Shown here: positions 8,939 through 16,301 of the stretch, piece by piece
Position numbering within the stretch: position 1 is the stretch's first letter
Layout: every line of letters begins with the position of its first letter
NCBI RefSeq assembly: GCF_010365865.1
Contig: NZ_CP048020.1
Location: forward strand, 1-64,000
Length of the DNA stretch: 64,000 bases
Reading direction: 5' to 3'
Source: Treponema vincentii
GTDB taxonomy: Bacteria > Spirochaetota > Spirochaetia > Treponematales > Treponemataceae
Notes under the pieces: model-generated
The model's database searches: none
What the model was told of the DNA's origin: nothing
What the model saw: the letters and a program-made list of their open reading frames with translations, nothing else
Position numbers and translations under genes: made by a program

Positions 8939-9772
8939 TCAATACCCCACATACTCAGCCGCGGGATAGATACATCCCGCGCACGCAATATCGGTGGAAC
9001 GCCCTGCCTGCACCCATACCGGCTTAAAATAATTTCCGGCAGCCGGTTTGATTTTTTGTATGATGCCGTCGGGACAATGAATTGAAACAGGCTCTCGTTT
9101 TTTCGGTGAATGAGATGAATGTTCGCCGGTTGCTGTGGAGGAAAGCAATTCGCATACCCGCGTCAAGAAGGCGATCCGTTCTTCAAGCTCAAAGATAAAA
9201 CGGGAATAAAAAGCGAGCACCCCAAAGTCATTGCCGGAAAGAACACTTTGCTCAAGCTGCTGCAGCAAGCGATTCAGCGTTAGAAACGCAGACTTCGATT
9301 CTTGATAGCGGGCAGCGGAATACTCGCAGCCATACACCTGTTGCAGCACTGTCTTGAGTGTTGCAGCGTCGTTGTATATATGCACAAGTTTTTGCGTACA
9401 GTGCCGGAATGCGGTTTCGACAGCAGGGCAACAGCCATCAAGCACATACATCTTGGAAGAATACAGCAGCGGACATTTTTGCGTCGTTAAATATACCATC
9501 GTGCTCTTGATTACATCGCAGGCAGGATAATCACCGTGCTTAAAAATAAAGGCGTCCACTCCGACAATCGGCACCGGCACAAGACCGCAGCCGTAGATGA
9601 GTGCTTCGTCAATAACGGGAGACTGAGCTTCCGAATACGCAGAGCCGAACACTCCAACGATATTATCATCCGCCTGCATCCGTAGCGTCGCATCTACATA
9701 CGCCTCCCTACGGAGATCGGGAGCATAGTCAATTATTTCCCGTAATGAAGCATGCTTAAAATCTAATTCCAT
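8939..9772 (-). CDS. 2-hydroxyacyl-CoA dehydratase D-component-like protein
   Basis: This 277-aa protein resembles the HgdB/FldC-type D subunit of 2-hydroxyacyl-CoA dehydratases, which are iron-sulfur radical enzymes. Visible support is the GCGLVPVPI segment, conserved-looking cysteines in YGCG, YPACD, QKCP and DGCCP, and an overall pattern of an early beta-alpha-beta fold with a later helical region. It is shorter than typical D subunits (about 370-420 aa). Neither an activator ATPase nor the C subunit lies nearby. It may be a domain relic with another role. The family call is moderate. Confidence 0.6.
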   Translation of the reverse strand: MELDFKHASLREIIDYAPDLRREAYVDATLRMQADDNIVGVFGSAYSEAQSPVIDEALIYGCGLVPVPIVGVDAFIFKHGDYPACDVIKSTMVYLTTQKCPLLYSSKMYVLDGCCPAVETAFRHCTQKLVHIYNDAATLKTVLQQVYGCEYSAARYQESKSAFLTLNRLLQQLEQSVLSGNDFGVLAFYSRFIFELEERIAFLTRVCELLSSTATGEHSSHSPKKREPVSIHCPDGIIQKIKPAAGNYFKPVWVQAGRSTDIACAGCIYPAAEYVGY

Positions 9773-9811
9773 ACGCCGATCGTTTTATTCCTGTTCAAAT
9801 TTTTTACGTTT

Positions 9812-11260
9812 CTAATTAAGTTCCCAATATCCGTTATTTCCGGTACCGATATATCGTAAATTCTCTATCTCTTTTATGGTTCTCTGGATAGTTTTTACAC
9901 TTACGCCGGCACTATCTGCAATAGTTTGCCTTGTAATCTTATTATTTGACCTCACCTTTGCCTTTATAAATTCAATCAGTTCTTTCTTATTCTGAGGGAC
10001 ATTCTGAGGGACATTGTGAGGGACATTCTGAGGGACATTGTGAGGGACATTGTGAGGGACATTTTTTTCGCCGACTTTTTCCGTCGCAATCTTCTTGAGT
10101 GGAATAATCGTTCTGAATATATCTCCTTCTTCAAAAATAGGATTTTTTCCCGAATACAGCTGTGTGTACTTATAGGTGTTACGCATACCGGAACCAAGCT
10201 CATCGGCAATTCCAATTTCCCTAAAGACTTTAGATATCGACGGATTTTTAGGAAACGGTTCGAATTTTTGCAAATCCAATGCGCCTATCCCATGTGCTAC
10301 ATTGCTGTTTTCGATAGCAATTTTTTCATCATCGATAATCATTTTCGCAGGAAATCCGCTTGAATAATCCCTGTGAGCTAATGTGTTGGAAACTACTTCT
10401 CGGAGTATTCTATCTCTTGCATTGACATTAACAATGCCCTCTAGAACAAACAAGTCATTCAAATGCTTTCTGCCAAAGTTGATAAGCCTATCATAACTGT
10501 CAATCAGATTGGTAATGACGACATCTCTGTCATCATATCGGTCTTTGTTCTCTACTCTAAATAGTGCATCCGTTTTATGCTGTGATAAAACGGACATAAT
10601 GGCGTTGTCTTTTCCAAATAATAAAATTGCAGCTAAGGTAATACCTTCTTTGTTTGTTTCCGGATCAATTAAAATTAAATTAGCCGTTCTCAGAAGTTCT
10701 TCATCATTCATACCCTTCCATAAATGATTTTGATTCCTTGCAATAGCCATTTTTCGTGCTTTTTCAATTACCGCTGAGTTTAAACAATCTATTCCCAAAT
10801 TAGGATAGACCTTATTTACAAAATAGGTGCTTTGCTTCCGCGCATAAAGCTTATATACCAGTTCCGCATTATCGGTAATATTTATATCACCCTCGTAAGA
10901 CCTATCCCAAATGCGCCCATTGTGCCTGCACACCTGACAGCCTTTTGGAACTTTGATATAAATAAGTTTCTTGCCTTCCATATCTATTGAAACAGGTGTT
11001 AAGTATAAAGGCGGATATATTTTTTGCGAATTATTAATAGCTGTTGTAAATTCCTTTATTATTTTATCAATCTTGTCAGGATTAACGCCGGTAATTTCTC
11101 TTTTGTCGTTAACTCCTAATACTATATGACCGCCGTTTCTATTGTTAAAAGAACAAACGGAATCATATACGTCTTTTGATAAGGCATTCTTTGATTCTTT
11201 AAATTCAACATCTATTTTTTCACCGTTTTGAATGAGTTTCTTTATTTCTTCTGGTGTCAT
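9812..11260 (-). CDS. AlbA_2/Schlafen-type ATP-binding transcriptional regulator
   Basis: This 482-aa protein has an N-terminal AlbA_2 (divergent AAA-4) domain, with EFKESKNAL and GGHIVLGVND early on. A middle RecG-like ATP-binding C-terminal domain carries REVVSNTLAHRDYSSG and IADELGSGMRN. A winged-helix domain at the end (SAGVSVKTIQRTIKEIENL) would bind DNA. Between the last two lies the repeated tetrapeptide NVP(H/Q), encoded by a 12-bp tandem repeat. The start at 11260 has AAGGAGAATT upstream; the open frame extends 92 codons further but runs into palindromic DNA. Such proteins are often found near mobile or phase-variable genes. Confidence 0.85.
   Translation of the reverse strand: MTPEEIKKLIQNGEKIDVEFKESKNALSKDVYDSVCSFNNRNGGHIVLGVNDKREITGVNPDKIDKIIKEFTTAINNSQKIYPPLYLTPVSIDMEGKKLIYIKVPKGCQVCRHNGRIWDRSYEGDINITDNAELVYKLYARKQSTYFVNKVYPNLGIDCLNSAVIEKARKMAIARNQNHLWKGMNDEELLRTANLILIDPETNKEGITLAAILLFGKDNAIMSVLSQHKTDALFRVENKDRYDDRDVVITNLIDSYDRLINFGRKHLNDLFVLEGIVNVNARDRILREVVSNTLAHRDYSSGFPAKMIIDDEKIAIENSNVAHGIGALDLQKFEPFPKNPSISKVFREIGIADELGSGMRNTYKYTQLYSGKNPIFEEGDIFRTIIPLKKIATEKVGEKNVPHNVPHNVPQNVPHNVPQNVPQNKKELIEFIKAKVRSNNKITRQTIADSAGVSVKTIQRTIKEIENLRYIGTGNNGYWELN
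9994..10062. repeat. 12-bp in-frame tandem repeat
   Basis: There are about 5.75 copies of GAGGGACATT plus CT or GT (12 bp), encoding the VPHN/VPQN tetrapeptide linker of the AlbA_2 regulator. The period is a multiple of three, so slippage would change linker length without breaking the frame. Confidence 0.9.
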
Positions 11261-11763
11261 AATTCTCCTTATGCTGATTTTATCACGCCAAGAGCTTATT
11301 TTCCATACCGGAATATTTATCGGCAGGGCAACCGCATTAAAAATATTTTTAGCGGTTGCCTTCCTCCTGTGCGAAATTTTGCTTAAAATTTCGCACATTT
11401 TTTTCAACAGGCGGGTAAACGCATCAGGTAGAGTAAATAAAAGCCGCGGAAAAATTGAGACTGTGAGACCATTTGAACCATCTTCAACTGTTGTACGTCC
11501 ATGTACATCAGTTGAAGGCGAGTTTTGTGCGTGCACAAAACATCACTACTGTATGGAACCACTGCCATCCTTGGCAGTTCGGTAGAATAGTATCGATTTT
11601 TCTGCGGGAATGTTAAAAAAACGACCTGATGCGTTTACCCTGATTTATCATTTGCATCGCTCTCCGAAAAATAGTACAATCGCACCGTTAAAAATAAGAC
11701 ACTGTCGAATAATGTAAGCACATCGATCGGCATTGTTTTTAAAATTATATATAGGGAGATTTT
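11261..11763. other. Palindrome-rich intergenic region
   Basis: This 503-base gap has no credible gene. It holds a hairpin with GGCAACCGC/GCGGTTGCC arms (about 11328-11361), a GTGCGAAATTTT/AAAATTTCGCAC hairpin (about 11370-11398), and foldback element B (11413-11640). About 120 unstructured bases then lead to the flavodoxin gene, whose ribosome-binding site is GGGAGA. Confidence 0.7.
11413..11640. repeat. Foldback (MITE-like) element B
   Basis: A perfect 17-bp terminal inverted repeat (11413-11429 against 11624-11640; GGGTAAACGCATCAGGT) encloses 194 bases. These form three further hairpins: CTTCAACTG/CAGTTGAAG, TTTTGTGC/GCACAAAA and ACTGCCA/TGGCAGT. There is no coding capacity. The termini resemble those of element A (both contain a CGCATCAG core), so the two likely belong to one dispersed family. 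Confidence 0.7.
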
Positions 11764-12222
11764 ATGAAAAAAGCGGCAATTATCTATGCATCGGTTCATC
11801 ATGGAAATACGGAAAAAGTAGTTACGGCAATGGCGCACGACATGCCGGTAACGCTGTTTAAGGCAGAACAAGCTCAAAATGTCGATTTTTCGGAATATGA
11901 CTGTGTCGGCTTCGCTTCGGGAATATATGCGGGAAGGTTCCACAAATCGATATATGCATTTTTGAAACAGCACCGGCATGAACTTCCGAACCATGCCTTT
12001 GTCGTATGTACGAGCGGAGTGGGAAAAGGTCGATATGCAAAAAAATTTGCCGGCTATTTACAGACGAACGGTTTTACCGTATTAGGGGAGTTCGAATGCA
12101 AGGGATTTGATACTTTCGGGCCATTCAAGCTGTTCGGCGGCTTAGGGAAAGGACATCCTGACGATAAAGAGCTTGCAGACGGGGTTGCGTTTATTAAGAA
12201 GATTATGTTAACGTCTATCTAA
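11764..12222 (+). CDS. Flavodoxin-domain protein
   Basis: This 152-aa protein has the FMN-phosphate loop near the N-terminus (YASVHHGNTEKV) and the later CTSGVGKGRY segment of a flavodoxin fold. A role as a small electron carrier or reductase is likely. It lies 20 bases upstream of a metal/cobalamin-type ABC importer on the same strand. It could therefore supply reducing power for iron or corrinoid release after uptake; this is inferred from position only. The length is usual for short flavodoxins. Confidence 0.85.
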   Translation: MKKAAIIYASVHHGNTEKVVTAMAHDMPVTLFKAEQAQNVDFSEYDCVGFASGIYAGRFHKSIYAFLKQHRHELPNHAFVVCTSGVGKGRYAKKFAGYLQTNGFTVLGEFECKGFDTFGPFKLFGGLGKGHPDDKELADGVAFIKKIMLTSI

Positions 12223-12242
12223 GTCTATAAAAGGAGGACGCT

Positions 12243-13265
12243 ATGTGTAAAAAACTTTGTTCATTGGCAATCTTGGTTGTGATGCTCGCAGCTTTGCCGG
12301 TATGGGCAGGCGGAAAGCAGGACAAAAAAGCATCGGAAGGTTTTGCAACCGTAACCGATCATCAGGGCAGAACCGTTGTTATCCCAAAAAAGCCGGAGCG
12401 GATTGTCGCGCCGTTTTATATTCTCAGCAACACGGCATTGGCAATCGGCTGTCGGGAATATATCGTGTCGGGCGACGGCGGAAAAAGCGGTCGGCCGTTT
12501 ATTAAAGAATTCGCTCCCGAACTGGCGGATAAGCCCGCATGCGGCGGCGCAAAGAATTTGAACCTCGAAGCGGTTGCGTCTCTGTCTCCCGACCTCATTT
12601 TAGTGCCGTTTAAAGCCGCGCAGCAGCTTCCTCAAATCGAAGCGCTCGGTGTTCCCGCATTGGTGATTGAGCCTGAAACGATGAAGAATTTTTTCAGCTA
12701 TGTTGAAATGCTCGGCGCCGCTTCCGGTAATCGCGAACAAGCACAAAAACTCCTCACTTTTTATAAGACAATCTTAAATGATGTCGCAGGTTTCGTAAAA
12801 GGCGAACCGGCGGTATCCGTTTATGTGGCCAGCCGCTCCGATCCTCTGAACGCGCTCAGCCCCAAGATGTTCCAAGCGGAACTCGTTGCGGCAGCGGGCG
12901 GGAAATTAGTAAGCGATGATATTACCGATGTCTATTGGACAAAAGTATCGCTGGAACAGGTGCAAAAATATGCCCCGCAGGTTATCGTTGCCGCAACGGG
13001 ATCGAAGGTAACTCCGGCAGAACTCACCGGAAAGGCTGAATGGAAGGGCATTCCCGCAGTGGATAACGGCAAAGTCTATGTATTCCCGTCAAATGTTGAT
13101 GAGTGGGATTCTCCCATTCCGTGCTCATGCCTCGGTGTTATCTGGCTTGCCGATAAACTGCATCCGGGAAAAGTTCCTGCCGATTATTTGGCGGAAAAAA
13201 CCAAGGCTTTTTATCGGGACTTCTTCGGTAAAGAAAAAGACCTCGCTTCCCTTAATGTAAAATAA
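12243..13265 (+). CDS. ABC importer substrate-binding protein (iron/cobalamin type)
   Basis: This 340-aa periplasmic binding protein is of the helical-backbone class (PF01497, FecB/BtuF-like). A signal peptide (MCKKLCSLAILVVM... to WAGG) has no lipobox cysteine at the cut, so it is probably soluble in the periplasm. The body contains DHQGRTVVIPKKPERIV at its start and the LEAVASLSPDLILVP motif of the family. AGGAGG precedes the ATG. The permease and ATPase follow at once. The ligand (ferric siderophore, haem or cobalamin) cannot be decided from sequence. Confidence 0.9.
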   Translation: MCKKLCSLAILVVMLAALPVWAGGKQDKKASEGFATVTDHQGRTVVIPKKPERIVAPFYILSNTALAIGCREYIVSGDGGKSGRPFIKEFAPELADKPACGGAKNLNLEAVASLSPDLILVPFKAAQQLPQIEALGVPALVIEPETMKNFFSYVEMLGAASGNREQAQKLLTFYKTILNDVAGFVKGEPAVSVYVASRSDPLNALSPKMFQAELVAAAGGKLVSDDITDVYWTKVSLEQVQKYAPQVIVAATGSKVTPAELTGKAEWKGIPAVDNGKVYVFPSNVDEWDSPIPCSCLGVIWLADKLHPGKVPADYLAEKTKAFYRDFFGKEKDLASLNVK

Positions 13266-13274
13266 AACCCTTCA

Positions 13275-14294
13275 ATGCAGATGCGGTACCGGACTAAACT
13301 GATATGTGCAGCTTTCATAATGCCTCTGGCGACGCTGATATTCTCGCTGAGCTGGGGGCGTTATCCGCTCTCTTTCATTAAGATACTTTCCATCCTGTTC
13401 CGCACCGATGCATTTGCAGCGGTAACTACAGCCGATTACAATATCTTTATGAACATCCGGCTGCCGCGCACCCTCTTTGTCTTTCTTTCAGGAGGTGCAA
13501 TCGGGTTGAGCGGGGTAAGCCTGCAAAGCCTGTTCCGCAATCCGCTGGTGGCGCCTGACATCATCGGTGTTTCTACCGGCGCTTCCCTCGGCGCGGCAAT
13601 CGGTATCGTGCTGCTCCATACAAGTTCGGCAGGCATCCAGCTCTGCGCCTTCGCGGGCGGCATCGGGGCGACATTGCTTGTGTTGCAGCTTTCGAACATC
13701 GGCGGAGAACACAGTCTGATACGCCTTGTGCTTGCAGGCGTCATCATCAATGCGCTTGCCGGAGCAGGCGTATCCCTTATCAAATACACGGCGGATCCGC
13801 TCAATGAGCTGCCTGCTCTGGAGTTCTGGCTGATGGGCTGTTTTAACGTTATCACGTGGAAAAAGCTCGCCGCCTTTTTGCCGATTGCCGTTGCGGGATG
13901 CAGCTTTATTATCCTGTTCCGCAGGCAGCTCAATATTCTCTCGCTCGGTGATGAAGAAGCGGCGGCGCTCGGTACGCCGGTTAAAAAGATGCGGCTGCTG
14001 TTTATTATCACCTCGACATTGTTGGTTGCAAGCGTCGTGTCCGCCGCCGGCATCATCAGTTGGATCGGGCTTATTGCGCCGCATGTTATCCGGCTGCTGT
14101 TCGGCAATAACAATTACAAGGTTGCCCCGCTTTCTTTTATGTGCGGCGCCGCCCTGCTGCTGTTTGCGGATACCGTTGCCCGCTCCCTGTCCGGCAATGA
14201 GATACCGGTCAGTATTATCACGGCTGTCATCGGCGCGCCGATTCTTGCGCAGTTGATGCTCCGCCGGAACAACGATATTTGGATTGGAATATGA
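13275..14294 (+). CDS. FecCD-family ABC importer permease
   Basis: This 339-aa permease is of the FecCD/BtuC family (PF01032). About ten hydrophobic segments are visible. The family's RLPRTLFVFLSGGAIGLSGVSLQ block lies near residue 57, and GLIAPHVIRLLFG, the loop that contacts the ATPase, is near residue 260. It starts 9 bases after the binding-protein stop; ATG codons at 13275 and 13281 are both possible. Its stop overlaps the ATPase start as ATGA. Confidence 0.93.
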   Translation: MQMRYRTKLICAAFIMPLATLIFSLSWGRYPLSFIKILSILFRTDAFAAVTTADYNIFMNIRLPRTLFVFLSGGAIGLSGVSLQSLFRNPLVAPDIIGVSTGASLGAAIGIVLLHTSSAGIQLCAFAGGIGATLLVLQLSNIGGEHSLIRLVLAGVIINALAGAGVSLIKYTADPLNELPALEFWLMGCFNVITWKKLAAFLPIAVAGCSFIILFRRQLNILSLGDEEAAALGTPVKKMRLLFIITSTLLVASVVSAAGIISWIGLIAPHVIRLLFGNNNYKVAPLSFMCGAALLLFADTVARSLSGNEIPVSIITAVIGAPILAQLMLRRNNDIWIGI

Positions 14295-15085
14295 ACGCGG
14301 CTTTTGAGCTTGACGGCGTTACGGCGGTGCGGGGAACTCAGCCTATTCTGAAAGACCTCCGGCTGCATATTCCGCAGCAACAGGTTATTGCGCTGATAGG
14401 CCCTAACGGAGCGGGCAAGACTACGCTGTTGCGGCTGCTTGCCGGATTGGATATGCCCGCGTCCGGTACGCTTTCGGTATTGGGAGAAAATGCGGCGCAG
14501 CTTACACGAAAGCGATTTGCCCAAAAAGTATGTTACATTCCGCAGGGACATTCCGGCGTATTTACCTACACGGTACGCGACTTTGTCGTGATGGGGCGTA
14601 ATCCCCATCAAACCGCGCTGCAAGCCCCGTCGCGAAAAGATTGGGAATATGTCGATCATGCGCTTGAGGTATTCGGCTTAACGCAATTCGCAGACCGCTA
14701 TTACAGTCAGCTCAGCTCCGGGGAATCGCGGCTTGTGATGCTTGCCCGCGGCATGGTACAGGATGCGCCCATCATCCTCTTGGATGAACCGACCGCCAAT
14801 CTCGATTTTTACAACGAGCATAAGATTATGCAGATTACCCGTAAGCTTTGCACAAAAGCGCACAAGACGGTACTCGTTTCTATTCATAACCCCGCGCTTG
14901 CCTTGCAATACGCCGACCTTGTCTACTGCATTTACGGCGGAGGTATCGCAGCCGTGGAAGAAAAAAGCAATCCCGATTTTGAACGCAACATCACCGCGAT
15001 GCTGAATGTTATGTACGCAGAAAAAGGCTGCGGCGCTATCCGGCTCCAACGCATCGATGATATCCCGTTTGTGTATTTGAAATAA
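14291..15085 (+). CDS. ABC importer ATPase (iron/cobalamin type)
   Basis: This 264-aa ATPase energises the FecCD-type importer. Walker A is GPNGAGKTT, the Q-loop lies in CYIPQGHSG, the signature is LSSGE, Walker B is IILLDEPT, and the H-loop is in VSIHNP. The start is the ATG at 14291, which overlaps the permease stop as ATGA; an in-frame TTG four codons earlier is less likely. It completes the cassette that begins with flavodoxin at 11764. The C-terminal 40 residues after the core are variable. Confidence 0.93.
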   Translation: MNAAFELDGVTAVRGTQPILKDLRLHIPQQQVIALIGPNGAGKTTLLRLLAGLDMPASGTLSVLGENAAQLTRKRFAQKVCYIPQGHSGVFTYTVRDFVVMGRNPHQTALQAPSRKDWEYVDHALEVFGLTQFADRYYSQLSSGESRLVMLARGMVQDAPIILLDEPTANLDFYNEHKIMQITRKLCTKAHKTVLVSIHNPALALQYADLVYCIYGGGIAAVEEKSNPDFERNITAMLNVMYAEKGCGAIRLQRIDDIPFVYLK

Positions 15086-15155
15086 CGGCAGCGCCGACCG
15101 TTTCTGTCTCCGCGGCTGCTTTATAAAACGTCCGGTTTCCTGTATACTACACTTT

Positions 15156-16301
15156 ATGCGGGTTACTACGGAAAAGATCGTATTCGGAGGAAAAGCTCTT
15201 GCGCGGGTTGACGGGAAAACCGTGTTTATCCCCTTTGCACTTCCCGATGAAGAACTCGATATTACCGTTACGGTAAATAAACGCGATTACAGCGAAGCCG
15301 CCATTAAAAAAGTTCTTACTCCTTCTCCGCACCGGATTGAACCGCCCTGCCCGTATTTCGGACACTGCGGCGGATGTAATCTGCAAATTGCGGATGACGA
15401 CTTTCAGCAATCACTCCGGCAGATAATGGTTGCAGAGCTTTTCGACAGGGCGCATATTACACCGGAACGTCCACCGATTTTTATTGCGGGACCCGCATGG
15501 GAATATCGAAATCGGTTTCAATTCCATACGGATAAAAACGGAACAATCGGGATGCATGGGGTTTCGAGCAACACGGTTATTCCCGTACGCGACTGTCCTA
15601 TTGCGGCACCTGCGTTGCGTACCGTTTTGCAGCAAGGCGGACTGCAAAACCTTTTTCCTCATAATAAAAAGATGGATAAAGATCGGCTCCATGTTTTTGC
15701 ACAAGATGCGGTGGTGTACAGCCCTGTCCGTCCCAATGCTTCGGCACGGGTAAATGGCACCGTACTGAACTTTAACGTATTCGGCTTTTTTCAGTCGAAT
15801 ATTGCAGCGCTGGAAAAACTGATTGAACCGGTATCCGATCTTCCTCGATGCACACGAATACTCGATTTTTATGCCGGCGTCGGTACGTTCTCCGCTTTTT
15901 TAACGGGCAAAGCGGCCGAACTTCACTTGGTGGAACACAACGAACGGGCACTTATCACGGCAAAGCAAAATCTTGACCGGATTATTGCGGAAAAAAACAG
16001 CCCCTGCCGATGCTTTTTCCATACAGTTTCCGATGCCGATTGGCCGGATATCCCCGCTGCACAACTCACTTATGATGCCATCGTTATCGACCCCCCGCGG
16101 CAGGGTATCCATGAACGAGTCCTTATCTATTTGGGGCAAGCAAAAATTCCGCGTATTCACTATGTTTCCTGCAACCCCGCAACCTTTGTCCGCGATGCAA
16201 AAAAACTAACCGCATTGGGGTACCGATTTATTGAGTACCGGTTATTCGACTTTTATCCGCAAACGCACCACTGCGAACTTTTAGGAATTTTTATACGATG
16301 A
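15156..16301 (+). CDS. RNA m5U methyltransferase, RlmD/TrmA family
   Basis: This 381-aa SAM-dependent methyltransferase makes 5-methyluridine in rRNA or tRNA. An N-terminal TRAM-like segment (about 1-50) is followed by a cysteine cluster CPYFGHCGGC that would ligate a 4Fe-4S cluster with a further cysteine. The SAM-binding motif is LDFYAGVGTFSAFL, IDPPRQG follows, and the catalytic cysteine is in VSCNPATF. The C-terminal HHCELLG is typical. RlmD-like paralogues cannot be separated confidently. The stop overlaps the next start as ATGA. Confidence 0.9.
   Translation: MRVTTEKIVFGGKALARVDGKTVFIPFALPDEELDITVTVNKRDYSEAAIKKVLTPSPHRIEPPCPYFGHCGGCNLQIADDDFQQSLRQIMVAELFDRAHITPERPPIFIAGPAWEYRNRFQFHTDKNGTIGMHGVSSNTVIPVRDCPIAAPALRTVLQQGGLQNLFPHNKKMDKDRLHVFAQDAVVYSPVRPNASARVNGTVLNFNVFGFFQSNIAALEKLIEPVSDLPRCTRILDFYAGVGTFSAFLTGKAAELHLVEHNERALITAKQNLDRIIAEKNSPCRCFFHTVSDADWPDIPAAQLTYDAIVIDPPRQGIHERVLIYLGQAKIPRIHYVSCNPATFVRDAKKLTALGYRFIEYRLFDFYPQTHHCELLGIFIR

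Noticed and set aside
9994-10062. Short tandem repeats that might be a CRISPR array
   Set aside because: The units are only 12 bp with no spacers, and they encode an in-frame linker.
11261-11536. The 92-codon extension of the AlbA_2 regulator
   Set aside because: It runs into foldback element B, and the ATG at 11260 has a strong AAGGAG site.
13436-14113. A 225-codon - strand frame opposite the permease
   Set aside because: No ribosome-binding site, and the + strand permease is unambiguous.
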